A stretch of 64,000 bases of DNA from Prevotella sp. (GCA_015060485.1 SUYI01000001.1:1-64000), one strand, 5' to 3'; counted from the first letter of the stretch, positions 49,120 to 58,651 are shown. Translations and numbers: made by a program. The notes: a model not told the origin generated them from the letters alone.

Positions 49120-50418
49120 ATGAAGAAGAACTTTGTTGAAGAACTGAAATGGCGCGGCATGCTGGCGCAGATGATGCCTGGTACAGAAGAGCTGCTCCAG
49201 AAAGAAATGGTAACAGCCTATTTGGGAACTGATCCTACGGCCGACTCTCTGCATATCGGCCACCTGTGTGGTATCATGATGCTCCGTCACCTGCAGCGTT
49301 GCGGACACCGTCCCATCATCCTGGTAGGTGGCGCCACTGGTATGATTGGCGACCCCTCAGGCAAGAGTCAGGAGCGCAATCTGCTGAACGACGAGACCCT
49401 GCGCCACAATCAGGAGTGCATCAAGAAGCAGGTGGCTAAGTTCCTCGATTTCGAGTCGAAGGAAGCTAATGCTGCTATTATGGTCAACAACTACGACTGG
49501 ATGAAGGACTTTACGTTCCTGGATTTCGCCCGTGAGGTGGGTAAGCATATCACCGTTAACTATATGATGGCCAAGGAAAGCGTGCAGCAGCGTCTGAACG
49601 GAACAGCACGCGACGGTCTTTCTTTTACGGAGTTCACTTATCAGCTGTTGCAGGGCTACGACTTCCTGTATCTCTACCAGCACTATGGTGTGAAGCTGCA
49701 GCTGGGCGGTAACGACCAGTGGGGCAATATGACTACCGGTACGGAGCTTATTCGCCGCACGCTGGGCAACGAGGTTGAGACCTTCGCCTTGACCTGTCCG
49801 CTGATTACCAAGAGCGACGGCAAGAAGTTCGGTAAGACCGAGAGCGGCAACATCTGGCTCGATCCGGCACGCACTACTCCTTATAAGTTCTACCAGTTCT
49901 GGCTGAATGTCAGCGACGAGGACGCAGAGCGCTATATCAAGATCTTCACCTCGCTGGAGAAGGATGTCATTGACGCACTTGTCGAGGAGCATAAGCAGGA
50001 TCCCGGCCGTCGTGTGCTGCAGAAGCGCCTGGCAGAGGAGGTTACCGTGATGGTACACTCGCAGGAAGCGCTCGACGCTGCCATTGAAGCTAGTAACCTG
50101 CTCTTTGGCAAGTCGACCAAGGAGGGACTGGAAAAACTCGACGAACAGACCTTCCTGGATGTCTTCGACGGTGTTCCCCAGTTTGAGATCAGCAAGGACC
50201 AGCTGGGACTGCCCGCTATCGAGCTGTTCACGACGGTGGCTCCCGTCTTCCCCTCAAAGGGTGAGATGCGTAAGATGGTACAGGGCGGTGGCGTTTCGCT
50301 GAACAAAGAGAAGCTGACTGACCAGAATCGTGCCGTCACAGCCGACGATTTGATTGACGGAAAGTACCTGCTGGCTCAGAAGGGTAAGAAGAATTATTAC
50401 CTGCTTATCGTGAAATAA
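49120..50418 (+). CDS. tyrS: tyrosyl-tRNA synthetase
   Basis: A 432-residue class I synthetase. The HIGH motif occurs as LHIGHLCG (residues about 46-53) and KMSKS as [11 protein letters not shown]-terminal S4 domain ([13 protein letters not shown]) is present. This is the TyrRS form with KFGKS/T. Confidence 0.97.
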   Translation: MKKNFVEELKWRGMLAQMMPGTEELLQKEMVTAYLGTDPTADSLHIGHLCGIMMLRHLQRCGHRPIILVGGATGMIGDPSGKSQERNLLNDETLRHNQECIKKQVAKFLDFESKEANAAIMVNNYDWMKDFTFLDFAREVGKHITVNYMMAKESVQQRLNGTARDGLSFTEFTYQLLQGYDFLYLYQHYGVKLQLGGNDQWGNMTTGTELIRRTLGNEVETFALTCPLITKSDGKKFGKTESGNIWLDPARTTPYKFYQFWLNVSDEDAERYIKIFTSLEKDVIDALVEEHKQDPGRRVLQKRLAEEVTVMVHSQEALDAAIEASNLLFGKSTKEGLEKLDEQTFLDVFDGVPQFEISKDQLGLPAIELFTTVAPVFPSKGEMRKMVQGGGVSLNKEKLTDQNRAVTADDLIDGKYLLAQKGKKNYYLLIVK

Positions 50419-50432
50419 TCGATAAAAAATTT

Positions 50433-50461
50433 GGTAGTGGCCTAAAAAACCACTACCTTTG
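50433..50461 (+). terminator. tyrS terminator overlapping the tRNA-Gln promoter
   Basis: The perfect 8-bp hairpin GGTAGTGG / CCACTACC (9-nt loop) is followed by TTTG. The last bases of its stem and the T residues form the -7 box TACCTTTG (50454-50461) of the next transcript. Confidence 0.65.
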
Positions 50462-50481
50462 CATCCGCTAACAAGCGCGAT

Positions 50482-50552
50482 TGTCCAATGGTGTAATGGT
50501 AGCACAACAGGTTTTGGTTCTGTTTGTGGTGGTTCGAATCCGCCTTGGACAA
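50482..50552 (+). tRNA. tRNA-Gln (anticodon TTG)
   Basis: A 71-nt cloverleaf: acceptor TGTCCAA / TTGGACA, anticodon arm ACAGG TTTTGGT TCTGT with anticodon TTG, T loop TTCGAATC. CCA is not encoded. The next gene (kduI) starts 3 nt after the discriminator base. Confidence 0.93.
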
Positions 50553-50554
50553 CG

Positions 50555-51397
50555 ATGAAGACAAACTACGAGATACGCTTTGCGGCCAATCCGGAGGACG
50601 CGAAGGCTTATGATACCCAGCGCCTTCGTAGAGATTTCCTGATAGAACACGTTTTTAGCCAGGACGAAGTCAACATGGTTTATTCCATGTATGATCGTAT
50701 GGTGGTTGGTGGGGCAATGCCTGTCAGCGAACCTTTGTTGCTGGAGGCTATCGACCCACTGAAAGCCGACTATTTCACGACGCGTCGTGAGGTGGGCGTG
50801 TTCAATGTCGGCGGTGCCGGACAGGTGAGAGTAGGCGACGAAGTGTTCGACTTGGATTATAAGGAGGCTTTGTATGTCGGCAAGGGCAATCGCCAGGTGT
50901 GTTTCCTGTCGAAAGATACTGCCAATCCGGCAAAGTTCTATTTTAATTCCGCTACGGCCCATGCGGCCTATCCCTGCAAGAAAGTTACGAAACAGGATGC
51001 GGTAGTGGCTCATATGGGTAGTCTGGAGATGTCGAACGAGCGGAATATCAACAAAATGCTCGTTAATCAGGTGCTGCCAACCTGCCAACTGCAAATGGGT
51101 ATGACAGAATTGGCCACGGGCTCCGTATGGAACACGATGCCTGCCCACGTGCACTCACGACGCATGGAGGCTTATTTCTATTTCGAGGTGCCAGAGGATC
51201 AGGCCGTCTGTCACTTTATGGGTGAACCCCAGGAGACGCGTCACATCTGGATGCGGGGAGACCAGGCGGTGCTCTCGCCCGAATGGAGCATTCATTCCGC
51301 AGCGGCTACTCACAATTATACATTTATCTGGGGTATGTGTGGAGAGAATCTGGACTATGGAGATCAAGACTTTTCAGAAATAACAGACTTGAAATAA
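50555..51397 (+). CDS. kduI: 5-dehydro-4-deoxy-D-glucuronate isomerase
   Basis: A 280-residue cupin enzyme that isomerises the unsaturated-uronate product of pectin/uronan breakdown. The family length (about 278) and the metal-binding MPAHVHSRRMEAYFYFE segment are present. The ATG at 50555 lies only 2 nt after the tRNA-Gln discriminator base, so there is no leader or independent SD; the message probably arises by tRNA 3' processing. An SDR dehydrogenase follows after 36 bp, matching the kduI-kduD order. Confidence 0.95.
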   Translation: MKTNYEIRFAANPEDAKAYDTQRLRRDFLIEHVFSQDEVNMVYSMYDRMVVGGAMPVSEPLLLEAIDPLKADYFTTRREVGVFNVGGAGQVRVGDEVFDLDYKEALYVGKGNRQVCFLSKDTANPAKFYFNSATAHAAYPCKKVTKQDAVVAHMGSLEMSNERNINKMLVNQVLPTCQLQMGMTELATGSVWNTMPAHVHSRRMEAYFYFEVPEDQAVCHFMGEPQETRHIWMRGDQAVLSPEWSIHSAAATHNYTFIWGMCGENLDYGDQDFSEITDLK

Positions 51398-51433
51398 CAA
51401 ATCAATACGTTTAACTTAAAAACTCAAGAAATT

Positions 51434-52237
51434 ATGGCAAATCTTTTTTCTTTGGAAGGTAAGAACGCCTGGATTACCGGCGCATCTTACGGCATCGGTT
51501 TTAACATTGCCAAGGCTTTTGTGGCTGCTGGTATTAAGACCATCATCTTCAACGACATCAACGAAGCCGCCTTGCAGCGCGGTCTCGACAATTACAAAGA
51601 GGCCGGTATCACCAACGTGAAGGGCTATGTTTGCGACGTGACAGACGAGAATGCCGTAAAGGCTCTCGTTGAGAAGATTCACGCCGAGGTTGGTCAGATT
51701 GACATCCTCGTCAACAACGCAGGTATTATCAAGCGCATTCCGATGCACGAGATGAAGCGTGCCGAGTTCCAGCAGGTCATTGACGTCGACCTCGTAGCTC
51801 CTTATATCTGCTCTGCTGCCGTTGTTCCTGAAATGATGGAACGTCGTGAGGGTAAAATCATCAATATCTGCTCGATGATGTCTGAGCTGGGTCGTGAGAC
51901 AGTCAGTGCCTATGCTGCCGCCAAGGGTGGACTGAAGATGCTGACTCGCAACATCTGCTCTGAATATGGTGAATATAACATCCAGTGTAATGGTATTGGC
52001 CCGGGTTATATCGCTACCCCGCAGACTGCTCCCCTTCGTGAGCGCCAGCCAGACGGCAGCCGTCATCCGTTCGACAGCTTCATCTGCGCCAAGACCCCCG
52101 CTGGGCGTTGGCTCGACCCGTCAGAATTGGGTGGCCCCGCTGTGTTCTTGGCTTCGCACGCTTCAGATGCTGTCAATGGCCACGTGCTCTATGTCGATGG
52201 CGGTATCTTGGCTTATATCGGCAAGCAGCCCAAATAG
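51434..52237 (+). CDS. kduD: SDR oxidoreductase (KduD / gluconate 5-dehydrogenase-like)
   Basis: A 267-residue short-chain dehydrogenase. NAD(P)-binding motif TGASYGIG near residue 16, NNAG, catalytic Ser in ICSMMS and the YAAAKGG Tyr-Lys pair. The C-terminal DGG end is typical. Next to kduI it probably reduces or oxidises 2-keto-3-deoxy-gluconate intermediates; gluconate 5-dehydrogenase is the alternative. Symbol tentative. Confidence 0.85.
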   Translation: MANLFSLEGKNAWITGASYGIGFNIAKAFVAAGIKTIIFNDINEAALQRGLDNYKEAGITNVKGYVCDVTDENAVKALVEKIHAEVGQIDILVNNAGIIKRIPMHEMKRAEFQQVIDVDLVAPYICSAAVVPEMMERREGKIINICSMMSELGRETVSAYAAAKGGLKMLTRNICSEYGEYNIQCNGIGPGYIATPQTAPLRERQPDGSRHPFDSFICAKTPAGRWLDPSELGGPAVFLASHASDAVNGHVLYVDGGILAYIGKQPK

Positions 52238-52283
52238 AACTTCTTACTGTTGGCCATGAATATTGGCTGACAGCAAACAAAAA

Positions 52284-52314
52284 AAGAGGCCTCGTCAGAA
52301 AGATGAGGCCTCTT
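52284..52314. terminator. bidirectional terminator between kduD and hup
   Basis: A 10-bp stem AAGAGGCCTC / GAGGCCTCTT with an 11-nt loop; A-rich on one side, T-rich on the other. Confidence 0.88.
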
Positions 52315-52333
52315 GAATTTTATTTTACAAAGA

Positions 52334-52609
52334 TTACTTGTTAATAGCATCAGCAAACTCCTGACCAGCCTTAAACTTAGCAACCTTCTTAGCAGCAATC
52401 TTAATCTTCTGCTTGGTAGCGGGGTTGATACCCTCGCGGGCGGGCTTCTTGTTAACGGCGAAAGTACCGAAACCTACGAGCTGTACTTTGTCACCAGCTA
52501 CGAGGGCAGCCTTTACAGCCTCAACACCTGCCTCAAGGGCCTTCTTTGCGTCAACTTTGGTCAGACCTGCACCTACTGCAATCTTCTCAATTAATTCTGT
52601 CTTGTTCAT
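52334..52609 (-). CDS. hup: HU-family DNA-binding protein
   Basis: A 91-residue nucleoid protein with the HU pattern: MNKTELIEKIA start, LVGFGTFAVNKKPAREGINP arm and KKVAKFKAGQEF end. It binds DNA non-specifically as a dimer. A TATATTTG -7 box lies at 52662-52669 on the minus strand. Confidence 0.95.
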   Translation of the reverse strand: MNKTELIEKIAVGAGLTKVDAKKALEAGVEAVKAALVAGDKVQLVGFGTFAVNKKPAREGINPATKQKIKIAAKKVAKFKAGQEFADAINK

Positions 52610-52661
52610 AATTTTGTAGTTTTAAAAGTTAAATTAAAAATGTTTAAGTCAAATTCTGACG

Positions 52662-52669
52662 CAAATATA
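52662..52669 (-). promoter_or_regulatory. hup promoter
   Basis: TATATTTG on the minus strand, about 52 nt before the ATG. Confidence 0.6.
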
Positions 52670-52774
52670 GGATAAAGAATTCATAAAACAAACAAAAAAA
52701 GGAAAAAAATGAGTTTTTTCATGAAAAAAAGTTTGTATTGTACCATTTTTGTGCTAAAAAACGGATATTTTTTG

Positions 52775-52782
52775 TAATTTTG
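52775..52782 (+). promoter_or_regulatory. promoter of the rhomboid gene
   Basis: TAATTTTG followed by CGCCCG; leader of about 60 nt to the ATG at 52847. Confidence 0.6.
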
Positions 52783-52846
52783 CGCCCGAAACGGCGAAAT
52801 CGTTAAAACGTGAGCCAAAAGACATAACTAACAGAAAAGTAGTAAG

Positions 52847-53773
52847 ATGAACAATATTCCCACGATGACCAAGAACCTGCTCATTGTCAATTTCCTGGCA
52901 TTTGCAGCAACATGGATTTTAGAGTTGCGAGGCATAGACCTCTCGCAGCTGTTAGGACTTCATTTTTTCTTGGCCAGTGACTTCCATTTTTATCAATTCT
53001 TTACATATATGTTCCTACATGGCGGTTTTACACATATTTTCTTTAATATGTTCGCCTTGTGGATGTTTGGTTCTGTGATTGAACGCGTGTGGGGTCCGAA
53101 GAAATTCATTTTTTATTACATTATTTGTGGTATTGGCGCAGGACTCACTCAGGAAATCGTGCAGTATGCCAACTTCTCGATACAGGGACTGAGCGCCTAT
53201 CATTATGTAAACGCGGGCGGAATACAAATGACCACCGATGCCTATATTAATTTGTGGACCACTATTGGAGCGTCGGGTGCTGTTTATGGAATCCTCTTGG
53301 CCTTTGGTATGATATTTCCGAACGAAAGGCTGTTTATCATTCCCTTCCCATTCCCCATCAAGGCCAAGTGGCTTATCGTGGGATATATCGCCATCGAGAT
53401 AATCTCGGCTTTAGGCCAGAACGACGGTGTGGCTCACATGGCCCATCTGGGTGGTATGCTGTTTGGCTTCCTGCTCATACGCTATTGGCAGAAACACCCT
53501 GACTCCAGCCAGCGTTTCGGCCGCAGTCGTGGTCAGGAGTTCTTCGAAAATATGAAGCGCCGTTATGACCAGCGTCAACAGGACCAGCGTAACAATCGTA
53601 TGCACGCGGAAGAGACGCAGCGTCGTCGTGAGACTGACGAGGAGTATAATGCCCGTAAGCGCCAGAACCAAGAAGAGGTCGACGCTATTCTTGACAAAAT
53701 CCGTAAGAGCGGCTACGATAGTCTGACAAAAGAGGAAAAGAAAAAGTTGTTTGACCAAAGCCGCGAGTCGTGA
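52847..53773 (+). CDS. rhomboid-family intramembrane serine protease
   Basis: A 308-residue protein with about six membrane helices and the catalytic GASG motif (Ser143 in TTIGASGAVYG), plus the His helix MAHLGGMLFG. The HGGFTHIFFNM helix (residues 58-68) is characteristic. A long charged C-terminal tail (about 90 residues, RRYDQRQQDQRNN) is cytosolic and unusual in length. The next gene's GTG overlaps its stop. Confidence 0.92.
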   Translation: MNNIPTMTKNLLIVNFLAFAATWILELRGIDLSQLLGLHFFLASDFHFYQFFTYMFLHGGFTHIFFNMFALWMFGSVIERVWGPKKFIFYYIICGIGAGLTQEIVQYANFSIQGLSAYHYVNAGGIQMTTDAYINLWTTIGASGAVYGILLAFGMIFPNERLFIIPFPFPIKAKWLIVGYIAIEIISALGQNDGVAHMAHLGGMLFGFLLIRYWQKHPDSSQRFGRSRGQEFFENMKRRYDQRQQDQRNNRMHAEETQRRRETDEEYNARKRQNQEEVDAILDKIRKSGYDSLTKEEKKKLFDQSRES

Positions 53774-54855
53774 TTAAAAAGCTTAAGCAGTTTACCATTC
53801 ATGCCATAGCGGGGGCGAATGTCGCCTCCGTCATAGTCATGTTGCTGGTAGGCTATAGTGACCGCCTGGACCCTTCTGATCATCCTTTGCTCTCGACGTT
53901 AGGCATGACGCTGCCAGCTTTCTTGCTGATTAATCTGGCTTTTCTCTTCTTTTGGCTGATTTTCAAGTGGCGCATGGGGTGGATTCCCGTATGTGGCTTC
54001 TTGCTGGCGTATGAACCTATTAGTATTTATATGCCTATTCACGCGCGACCAGACATTCCGGAGGGAGCACTGAAAGTTATCTCCTATAATGTTTGTGCCT
54101 ATGGCGGCAACTATAAGTATGAAGACGGCTTTGAGCATGTGCGCGACTATCTGTTTGACGAAAGCCCTGACATCGTCTGCATTCAGGAAGACGTCGACAC
54201 ATGGCGCCGCTACGCATTCCGTTCTTACGAGAAGCATTTCGCCTATAACGACACGATGGTTATCGCCAACACCGTTAAGAGCTACAATGCTTTAGGCATC
54301 CATACGAAATATCCCATCATCCGTCGGGAGCGCATCCCTTACAAATCGGAAGCTAATGGAAGTGTGGCCTGGTGGCTGAAAGTGGGCGACGATACGCTGG
54401 TGGTTGTCAACAATCACTTTGAGAGCTGCCATCTGAATGACAACGACCGCAAACAGTACCGTCAGATTCTGAAGGGCGAGATGCCGCGCGACTCCGTTCG
54501 TGAGGAGTCGAAAATGCTGCTGATCAAGTTGGCTGAGGCCAATGCCAAACGTGCAGGACAGATTCGTGTCGTACGCCGCTATGCTCAGGAACATAGTCGG
54601 TACCCGGTGATTGTCTGCGGCGACTTCAACGATAACCCCGTTTCCTACTCCCGACATGCTATGTCCGAAGTGATGACCGACTGTTTTGTCGAGACAGGAA
54701 AAGGTGTCGGTTTGTCATATAATCAGAAAGCTTTTTCCTTCCGAATTGACCACTTTTTTTGTAATGAAAAGCTAGAGCCCTATTATTGCGAAATTGATGG
54801 TGAGATGGACGCTAGTGACCATAATCCGCTCATTTGTTGGCTGAAAATCAAGTGA
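53770..54855 (+). CDS. endonuclease/exonuclease/phosphatase family protein, membrane-anchored
   Basis: A GTG start at 53770 overlaps the rhomboid stop; 361 residues. Two N-terminal membrane segments (ANVASVIVMLLVGYS; LPAFLLINLAFLFFWLIF) are followed by an EEP (DNase I-like) domain: KVISYNVCAYG, CIQEDVDTW, VNNHFE, VICGDFNDNP and the C-terminal SDHNPL catalytic His-Asp region. The substrate (nucleic acid or phospholipid/sugar phosphate) is unclear. It is probably cotranscribed with rhomboid. Confidence 0.9.
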   Translation: MIKKLKQFTIHAIAGANVASVIVMLLVGYSDRLDPSDHPLLSTLGMTLPAFLLINLAFLFFWLIFKWRMGWIPVCGFLLAYEPISIYMPIHARPDIPEGALKVISYNVCAYGGNYKYEDGFEHVRDYLFDESPDIVCIQEDVDTWRRYAFRSYEKHFAYNDTMVIANTVKSYNALGIHTKYPIIRRERIPYKSEANGSVAWWLKVGDDTLVVVNNHFESCHLNDNDRKQYRQILKGEMPRDSVREESKMLLIKLAEANAKRAGQIRVVRRYAQEHSRYPVIVCGDFNDNPVSYSRHAMSEVMTDCFVETGKGVGLSYNQKAFSFRIDHFFCNEKLEPYYCEIDGEMDASDHNPLICWLKIK

Positions 54856-54913
54856 AACCATTAAAAAATGTATGAAAAATGCCGAATAATTTCGGTAAGT
54901 GAAGAAAAAATCG

Positions 54914-54921
54914 TATATTTG
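54914..54921 (+). promoter_or_regulatory. secDF promoter
   Basis: TATATTTG followed by CAGGC, 47 nt before the ATG at 54969. Confidence 0.65.
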
Positions 54922-54968
54922 CAGGCTAAAAAAGCAAAATAATAAATTATAATAATAAATAAACAACA

Positions 54969-57900
54969 ATGCAAAACAAAGGAATTGTAAAATTTATCGC
55001 AATCGTTCTGATTCTCGTTTGCTGCTTCTACCTCTCCTTTTCGTTTGTGACCCGCTACCATGAAAACAAGGCAGCGGCCATGGGCGAGGAAGCTGGTCAG
55101 GAGTACCTCGACTCGATCATGAACGAGAAGGTGTACTGCGGAATTTATTCTTTCAAGCAGTGCCGTGAGATGGAGATTGGCCTGGGTCTTGACCTGAAGG
55201 GCGGTATGAACGTTATTCTTGAGGTGTCAGTGCCTGACGTTGTCGATGTACTGGCCGACCACAAGACCGATGCAGCCTACAAGAAATCTATGGAGCAGGC
55301 AAAGAAGGAAGAGGAGACCAGTCAGGACGACTTTATCTCCCTGTTCATCAAGTATTGGAAACAGAATTCAAACGGACGTCCCTTGGCAGCAATCTTTGCC
55401 ACTCAGCAGATGAAGGGCAAGGTGAGCACCAGCTCCACTGATTCTGAGGTGGAGAGCGCTTTGCGCGCAGAGGTGCAGTCAGCCGTTGACAACTCCTTCA
55501 ACGTCGTCCGTAACCGTATCGATAAGTTCGGTGTTGTTCAGCCCAACATCCAGAAGCTCGAGGGCCAGTCTGGCCGTATCATGGTCGAGATGCCCGGTAT
55601 CAAGGAGCCTGAGCGTGTTCGTAAACTCTTACAGGGTTCTGCAAACCTGGAGTTCTGGGAGACCTATAATTCTCAGGAGATCTATCCGCTGCTGGCTCAG
55701 CTGAACCAGAAATATGCTGTGCTGGGTGGCGATGCTGATGCTGCTGCCGTTGACACGACTGCTGCCGTTGCTGATACCACAGCTGTTGCTGAGGCTGCTG
55801 CCGATACTACGAAGGCTGCTGCTGCCGACCTGGCTGCCAAGCTGGCTAAGAAGGACAGCAAGATCAGCGATGCTAAGGCTAAGGCCGAGGCTCTGAAGCA
55901 GAATCCTCTGTTCGCAGTATTCCAGCCCGTACCTCAGGGTCTGGCTATCGTTGGTTACGCCAATGCTCGCGATACTGCTGACGTCAACAAGGTCATCTAC
56001 TCGAATGTTGCCGCTTCTGTGCTTCCCGCAGAGTGTAAGCTCCGTTGGGGCGCCAAGGCTGAGGACTTCGGTGGTGAGAACACTCGTGGCGATGTCTTCG
56101 CTCTCTATGCACTGAAGGTTACCGAGCCCAGCGGCCGTGCTCCACTGGAGGGTGATGTGATTACCTCTTCAAAAGACGACTTCGACCAGATGGGTCACCC
56201 CTCTGTATCGATGCAGATGAACTCTGACGGTGCTCGCCGTTGGAGCCAGATTACCAAGCAGAACATCGGTCGCGGCGTAGCTATCGTGCTCGACGACGCT
56301 GTTTACTCTGCTCCCCGTATCCTGACTCAGATCGACGGTGGTAACTCACAGATCACTGGTAACTTCACCATCGAGGATACCAAGGACCTTGCCAATACAC
56401 TGAACTCTGGTAAGATGCCGGCTCCGACCCGTATCGTACAGGAAGAGGTGGTAGGTCCCTCACTGGGTGCTCAGTCTATCAAGCAGGGTGTCATCTCGTT
56501 CGTCGTAGCCTTCGTGCTGCTGATGATCTATATGATTATGCTGTATGGATTCATCCCCGGTATTCTTTCGGATATCGCACTGCTGTTCAACCTGTTCTTC
56601 ACGCTGGGTATTCTGACTTCGTTCCAGGCTGCTCTGACGATGCCTGGTATCGCCGGTATCGTGCTGACACTGGGTACTGCAGTGGATGCTAACGTGCTGA
56701 TCTACGAGCGTATCAAGGAAGAGCTGAAGCGTGGCTTGGGCATGAAGGAGGCTGTGCAGAAGGGTTACTCTAACGCCTTCAGCGCTATCTTCGACTCGAA
56801 CGTCACCTCTCTGATTACCGGTTTCATCCTGTTGTTCTTCGGTACGGGTCCTGTTAAGGGCTTCGCTACCACCTGGATCATTGGTATCTTCTGCTCGTTC
56901 TTCACCGCAGTGTTCCTGACCCGTCTGGTTTACGAGAACCGTCTGAAGAAGGACAAGTGGCTCGACCTCACCTTCGTTACAGGCTACTCGAAGAACCTCA
57001 TGCAGAATGCCAAGTACAACTTCATGGGTATGTACAAGAAGAGCTTCATCATTTGGGGTGTTGCTGCTATCGTATTCATCGGTTCGTTCTTCGTTCGTGG
57101 CTTGAGCCAGAGCATTGACTTCACCGGTGGTCGTAACTATGTGGTGACCCTCGACAAGGAGACTCACGTTGAGGAAGTCCGTCAGGCTCTCGCTGGTGCT
57201 TTCGTCAATACGGTTGGCGAGAATGCCGGTAAGGAGGCTAACACCAGCGTTATCGCTCTGGGTACCGACGGTAAGACCATCCGTGTGTCTACCAACTGGG
57301 ATATCGAGTCGAACAATCCTGAGGTTGACGACCAGGCAGAGACCATTCTCTACAATGCTCTGAAGAAGGGCGGTTTCGTCAGCCAGGCTAAGGTTGAGGA
57401 CTTCAAGAATCCTGACGTCCGCGAGGGTGGTTCTATCATCAGCTCGGCAAAGGTGGGTCCCGCTGTGGCTAAGGACATCACTTATGGTGCTATCATCTCG
57501 GTTATCATCGCTCTGATTGCCATCTTCCTTTACATCCTGCTCCGCTTCCGCAATGTGGCTTACTCTACGGGTGCTACCATCGCGCTGGCTCTCGATGCAT
57601 TGGTAGTGATTGGCTTCTACAGCGTACTGTGGGGCTGGGTACCCATGTCGCTCGAGATCGATCAGGTATTCATCGGTGCTATCCTGACGGTGATCGGTTA
57701 CTCTATCAACGATAAGGTGGTGGTATTCGACCGTATCCGTGAGAACTTCCAGCTCTATGGCAAGCGCGACCGTCAGCAGCTGTTCAACGACTCGCTGAAC
57801 CAGACGCTGGCTCGTACCATCAACACCTCTGTAACAACCTTGATCGTGTTGCTGTGTATCTTCATCCTCGGTGGTGACTCTATCCGCAGCTTCTCGTTCG

Positions 57901-58019
57901 CAATGATTCTGGGTGTTGTCTTCGGTACCTTGTCGTCACTGTTCATCGCTGCTCCTACAGCCTTCCTCGTGATGGGTCGTACCATCCGTGAGGCTGACGC
58001 AGAGCCTGCAAAGGCATAA
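54969..58019 (+). CDS. secDF: fused protein translocase subunit SecDF
   Basis: A 1016-residue fusion of SecD and SecF, which use the proton-motive force to pull proteins through SecYEG. The SecD part has LGLDLKGGMNVILEVS at residues about 71-86 and the helical region TLGTAVDANVLIYERIKEEL; the SecF part has SIDFTGGRNYVV and TVIGYSINDKVVVFDRIREN. Twelve membrane helices are expected. An Ala/Asp/Thr-rich insert (about 250-320, AAVDTTAAVADTTAVAEAAA-type) interrupts the SecD periplasmic region. Confidence 0.97.
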   Translation: MQNKGIVKFIAIVLILVCCFYLSFSFVTRYHENKAAAMGEEAGQEYLDSIMNEKVYCGIYSFKQCREMEIGLGLDLKGGMNVILEVSVPDVVDVLADHKTDAAYKKSMEQAKKEEETSQDDFISLFIKYWKQNSNGRPLAAIFATQQMKGKVSTSSTDSEVESALRAEVQSAVDNSFNVVRNRIDKFGVVQPNIQKLEGQSGRIMVEMPGIKEPERVRKLLQGSANLEFWETYNSQEIYPLLAQLNQKYAVLGGDADAAAVDTTAAVADTTAVAEAAADTTKAAAADLAAKLAKKDSKISDAKAKAEALKQNPLFAVFQPVPQGLAIVGYANARDTADVNKVIYSNVAASVLPAECKLRWGAKAEDFGGENTRGDVFALYALKVTEPSGRAPLEGDVITSSKDDFDQMGHPSVSMQMNSDGARRWSQITKQNIGRGVAIVLDDAVYSAPRILTQIDGGNSQITGNFTIEDTKDLANTLNSGKMPAPTRIVQEEVVGPSLGAQSIKQGVISFVVAFVLLMIYMIMLYGFIPGILSDIALLFNLFFTLGILTSFQAALTMPGIAGIVLTLGTAVDANVLIYERIKEELKRGLGMKEAVQKGYSNAFSAIFDSNVTSLITGFILLFFGTGPVKGFATTWIIGIFCSFFTAVFLTRLVYENRLKKDKWLDLTFVTGYSKNLMQNAKYNFMGMYKKSFIIWGVAAIVFIGSFFVRGLSQSIDFTGGRNYVVTLDKETHVEEVRQALAGAFVNTVGENAGKEANTSVIALGTDGKTIRVSTNWDIESNNPEVDDQAETILYNALKKGGFVSQAKVEDFKNPDVREGGSIISSAKVGPAVAKDITYGAIISVIIALIAIFLYILLRFRNVAYSTGATIALALDALVVIGFYSVLWGWVPMSLEIDQVFIGAILTVIGYSINDKVVVFDRIRENFQLYGKRDRQQLFNDSLNQTLARTINTSVTTLIVLLCIFILGGDSIRSFSFAMILGVVFGTLSSLFIAAPTAFLVMGRTIREADAEPAKA

Positions 58020-58043
58020 GGCTTACACCTTATTATATATAAT

Positions 58044-58074
58044 AGCAGCCCGCTCATCATCCGAGCGGGCTGCT
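58044..58074. terminator. bidirectional terminator after secDF
   Basis: A 12-bp perfect stem AGCAGCCCGCTC / GAGCGGGCTGCT, 7-nt loop, then TTTATTTT. Confidence 0.9.
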
Positions 58075-58081
58075 TTATTTT

Positions 58082-58128
58082 ACTAGTTCTACTAGTCGGA
58101 CTAGTAAGACAAGATATACTAGTTAAAA
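58082..58128. repeat. ACTAGT-rich repeat
   Basis: ACTAGT recurs in TACTAGTTCTACTAGTCGG, ACTAGTAAG and TACTAGTTA, four copies in 47 bp, running into the end of the MaoC-like gene. Confidence 0.7.
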
Positions 58129-58583
58129 TAATACAAGAACGCTGCGATGCCTTCGAGGGCGGGCTTGCGCTGGCCTTCAATCTCGATAGTAAACTTGATT
58201 TCGGCCTTGCAGATGCCGCGCAGGTTCTGAATGTTGTGCAGCGTCGTTACCAGGCGTACGCGACTGCCTGTAATCACCGGCTGGCCGAAGCGCATCTCGT
58301 TCATGCCGTAGTTCACCAGCATCTTGATATTATTTACCTCAATAATCTGGTCCCACATGTAGGGCAGCAGACTCAGCGTCAGATAACCGTGGGCGATGGT
58401 CGACTTATACGGACTCTCCTCCTTAGCACGCGCCACATCTACGTGAATCCACTGGTGGTCCAGCGTAGCATCAGCAAAAAGGTTGATGCGGTCCTGATCC
58501 ACTTCCAGCCACTCCGACTTTCCTAACTCTTCGCCCAAGTGGGCGGCAAACTCGTCGTACGAGTTAATCACTAATTTTCCCAT
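58119..58583 (-). CDS. MaoC-like (R)-hydratase family protein
   Basis: The start is the ATG at 58583 (MGKLVINSYDEFAAHLGEEL), giving 154 residues. The hotdog-fold MaoC dehydratase motif is present: FADATLDHQWIHVDVARAKE and TIAHGYLTLSLLPYM (catalytic Asp and His). It would hydrate 2-enoyl-CoA or act on a related substrate. It stands alone, divergent from tRNA-Arg. Confidence 0.9.
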   Translation of the reverse strand: MGKLVINSYDEFAAHLGEELGKSEWLEVDQDRINLFADATLDHQWIHVDVARAKEESPYKSTIAHGYLTLSLLPYMWDQIIEVNNIKMLVNYGMNEMRFGQPVITGSRVRLVTTLHNIQNLRGICKAEIKFTIEIEGQRKPALEGIAAFLYYFN

Positions 58584-58613
58584 TATTTTCGTTTTAAATG
58601 TTATTTTATGCTG

Positions 58614-58621
58614 CAAAGGTA
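58614..58621 (-). promoter_or_regulatory. promoter of the MaoC-like gene
   Basis: Minus-strand TACCTTTG, 30 nt before the ATG at 58583. Confidence 0.65.
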
Positions 58622-58643
58622 CACATTTTCCATTAAAAATGCG

Positions 58644-58651
58644 TACCTTTG
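58644..58651 (+). promoter_or_regulatory. tRNA-Arg promoter
   Basis: TACCTTTG, 15 nt before the tRNA. It is divergent from, and 22 bp apart from, the MaoC-gene promoter. Confidence 0.7.
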
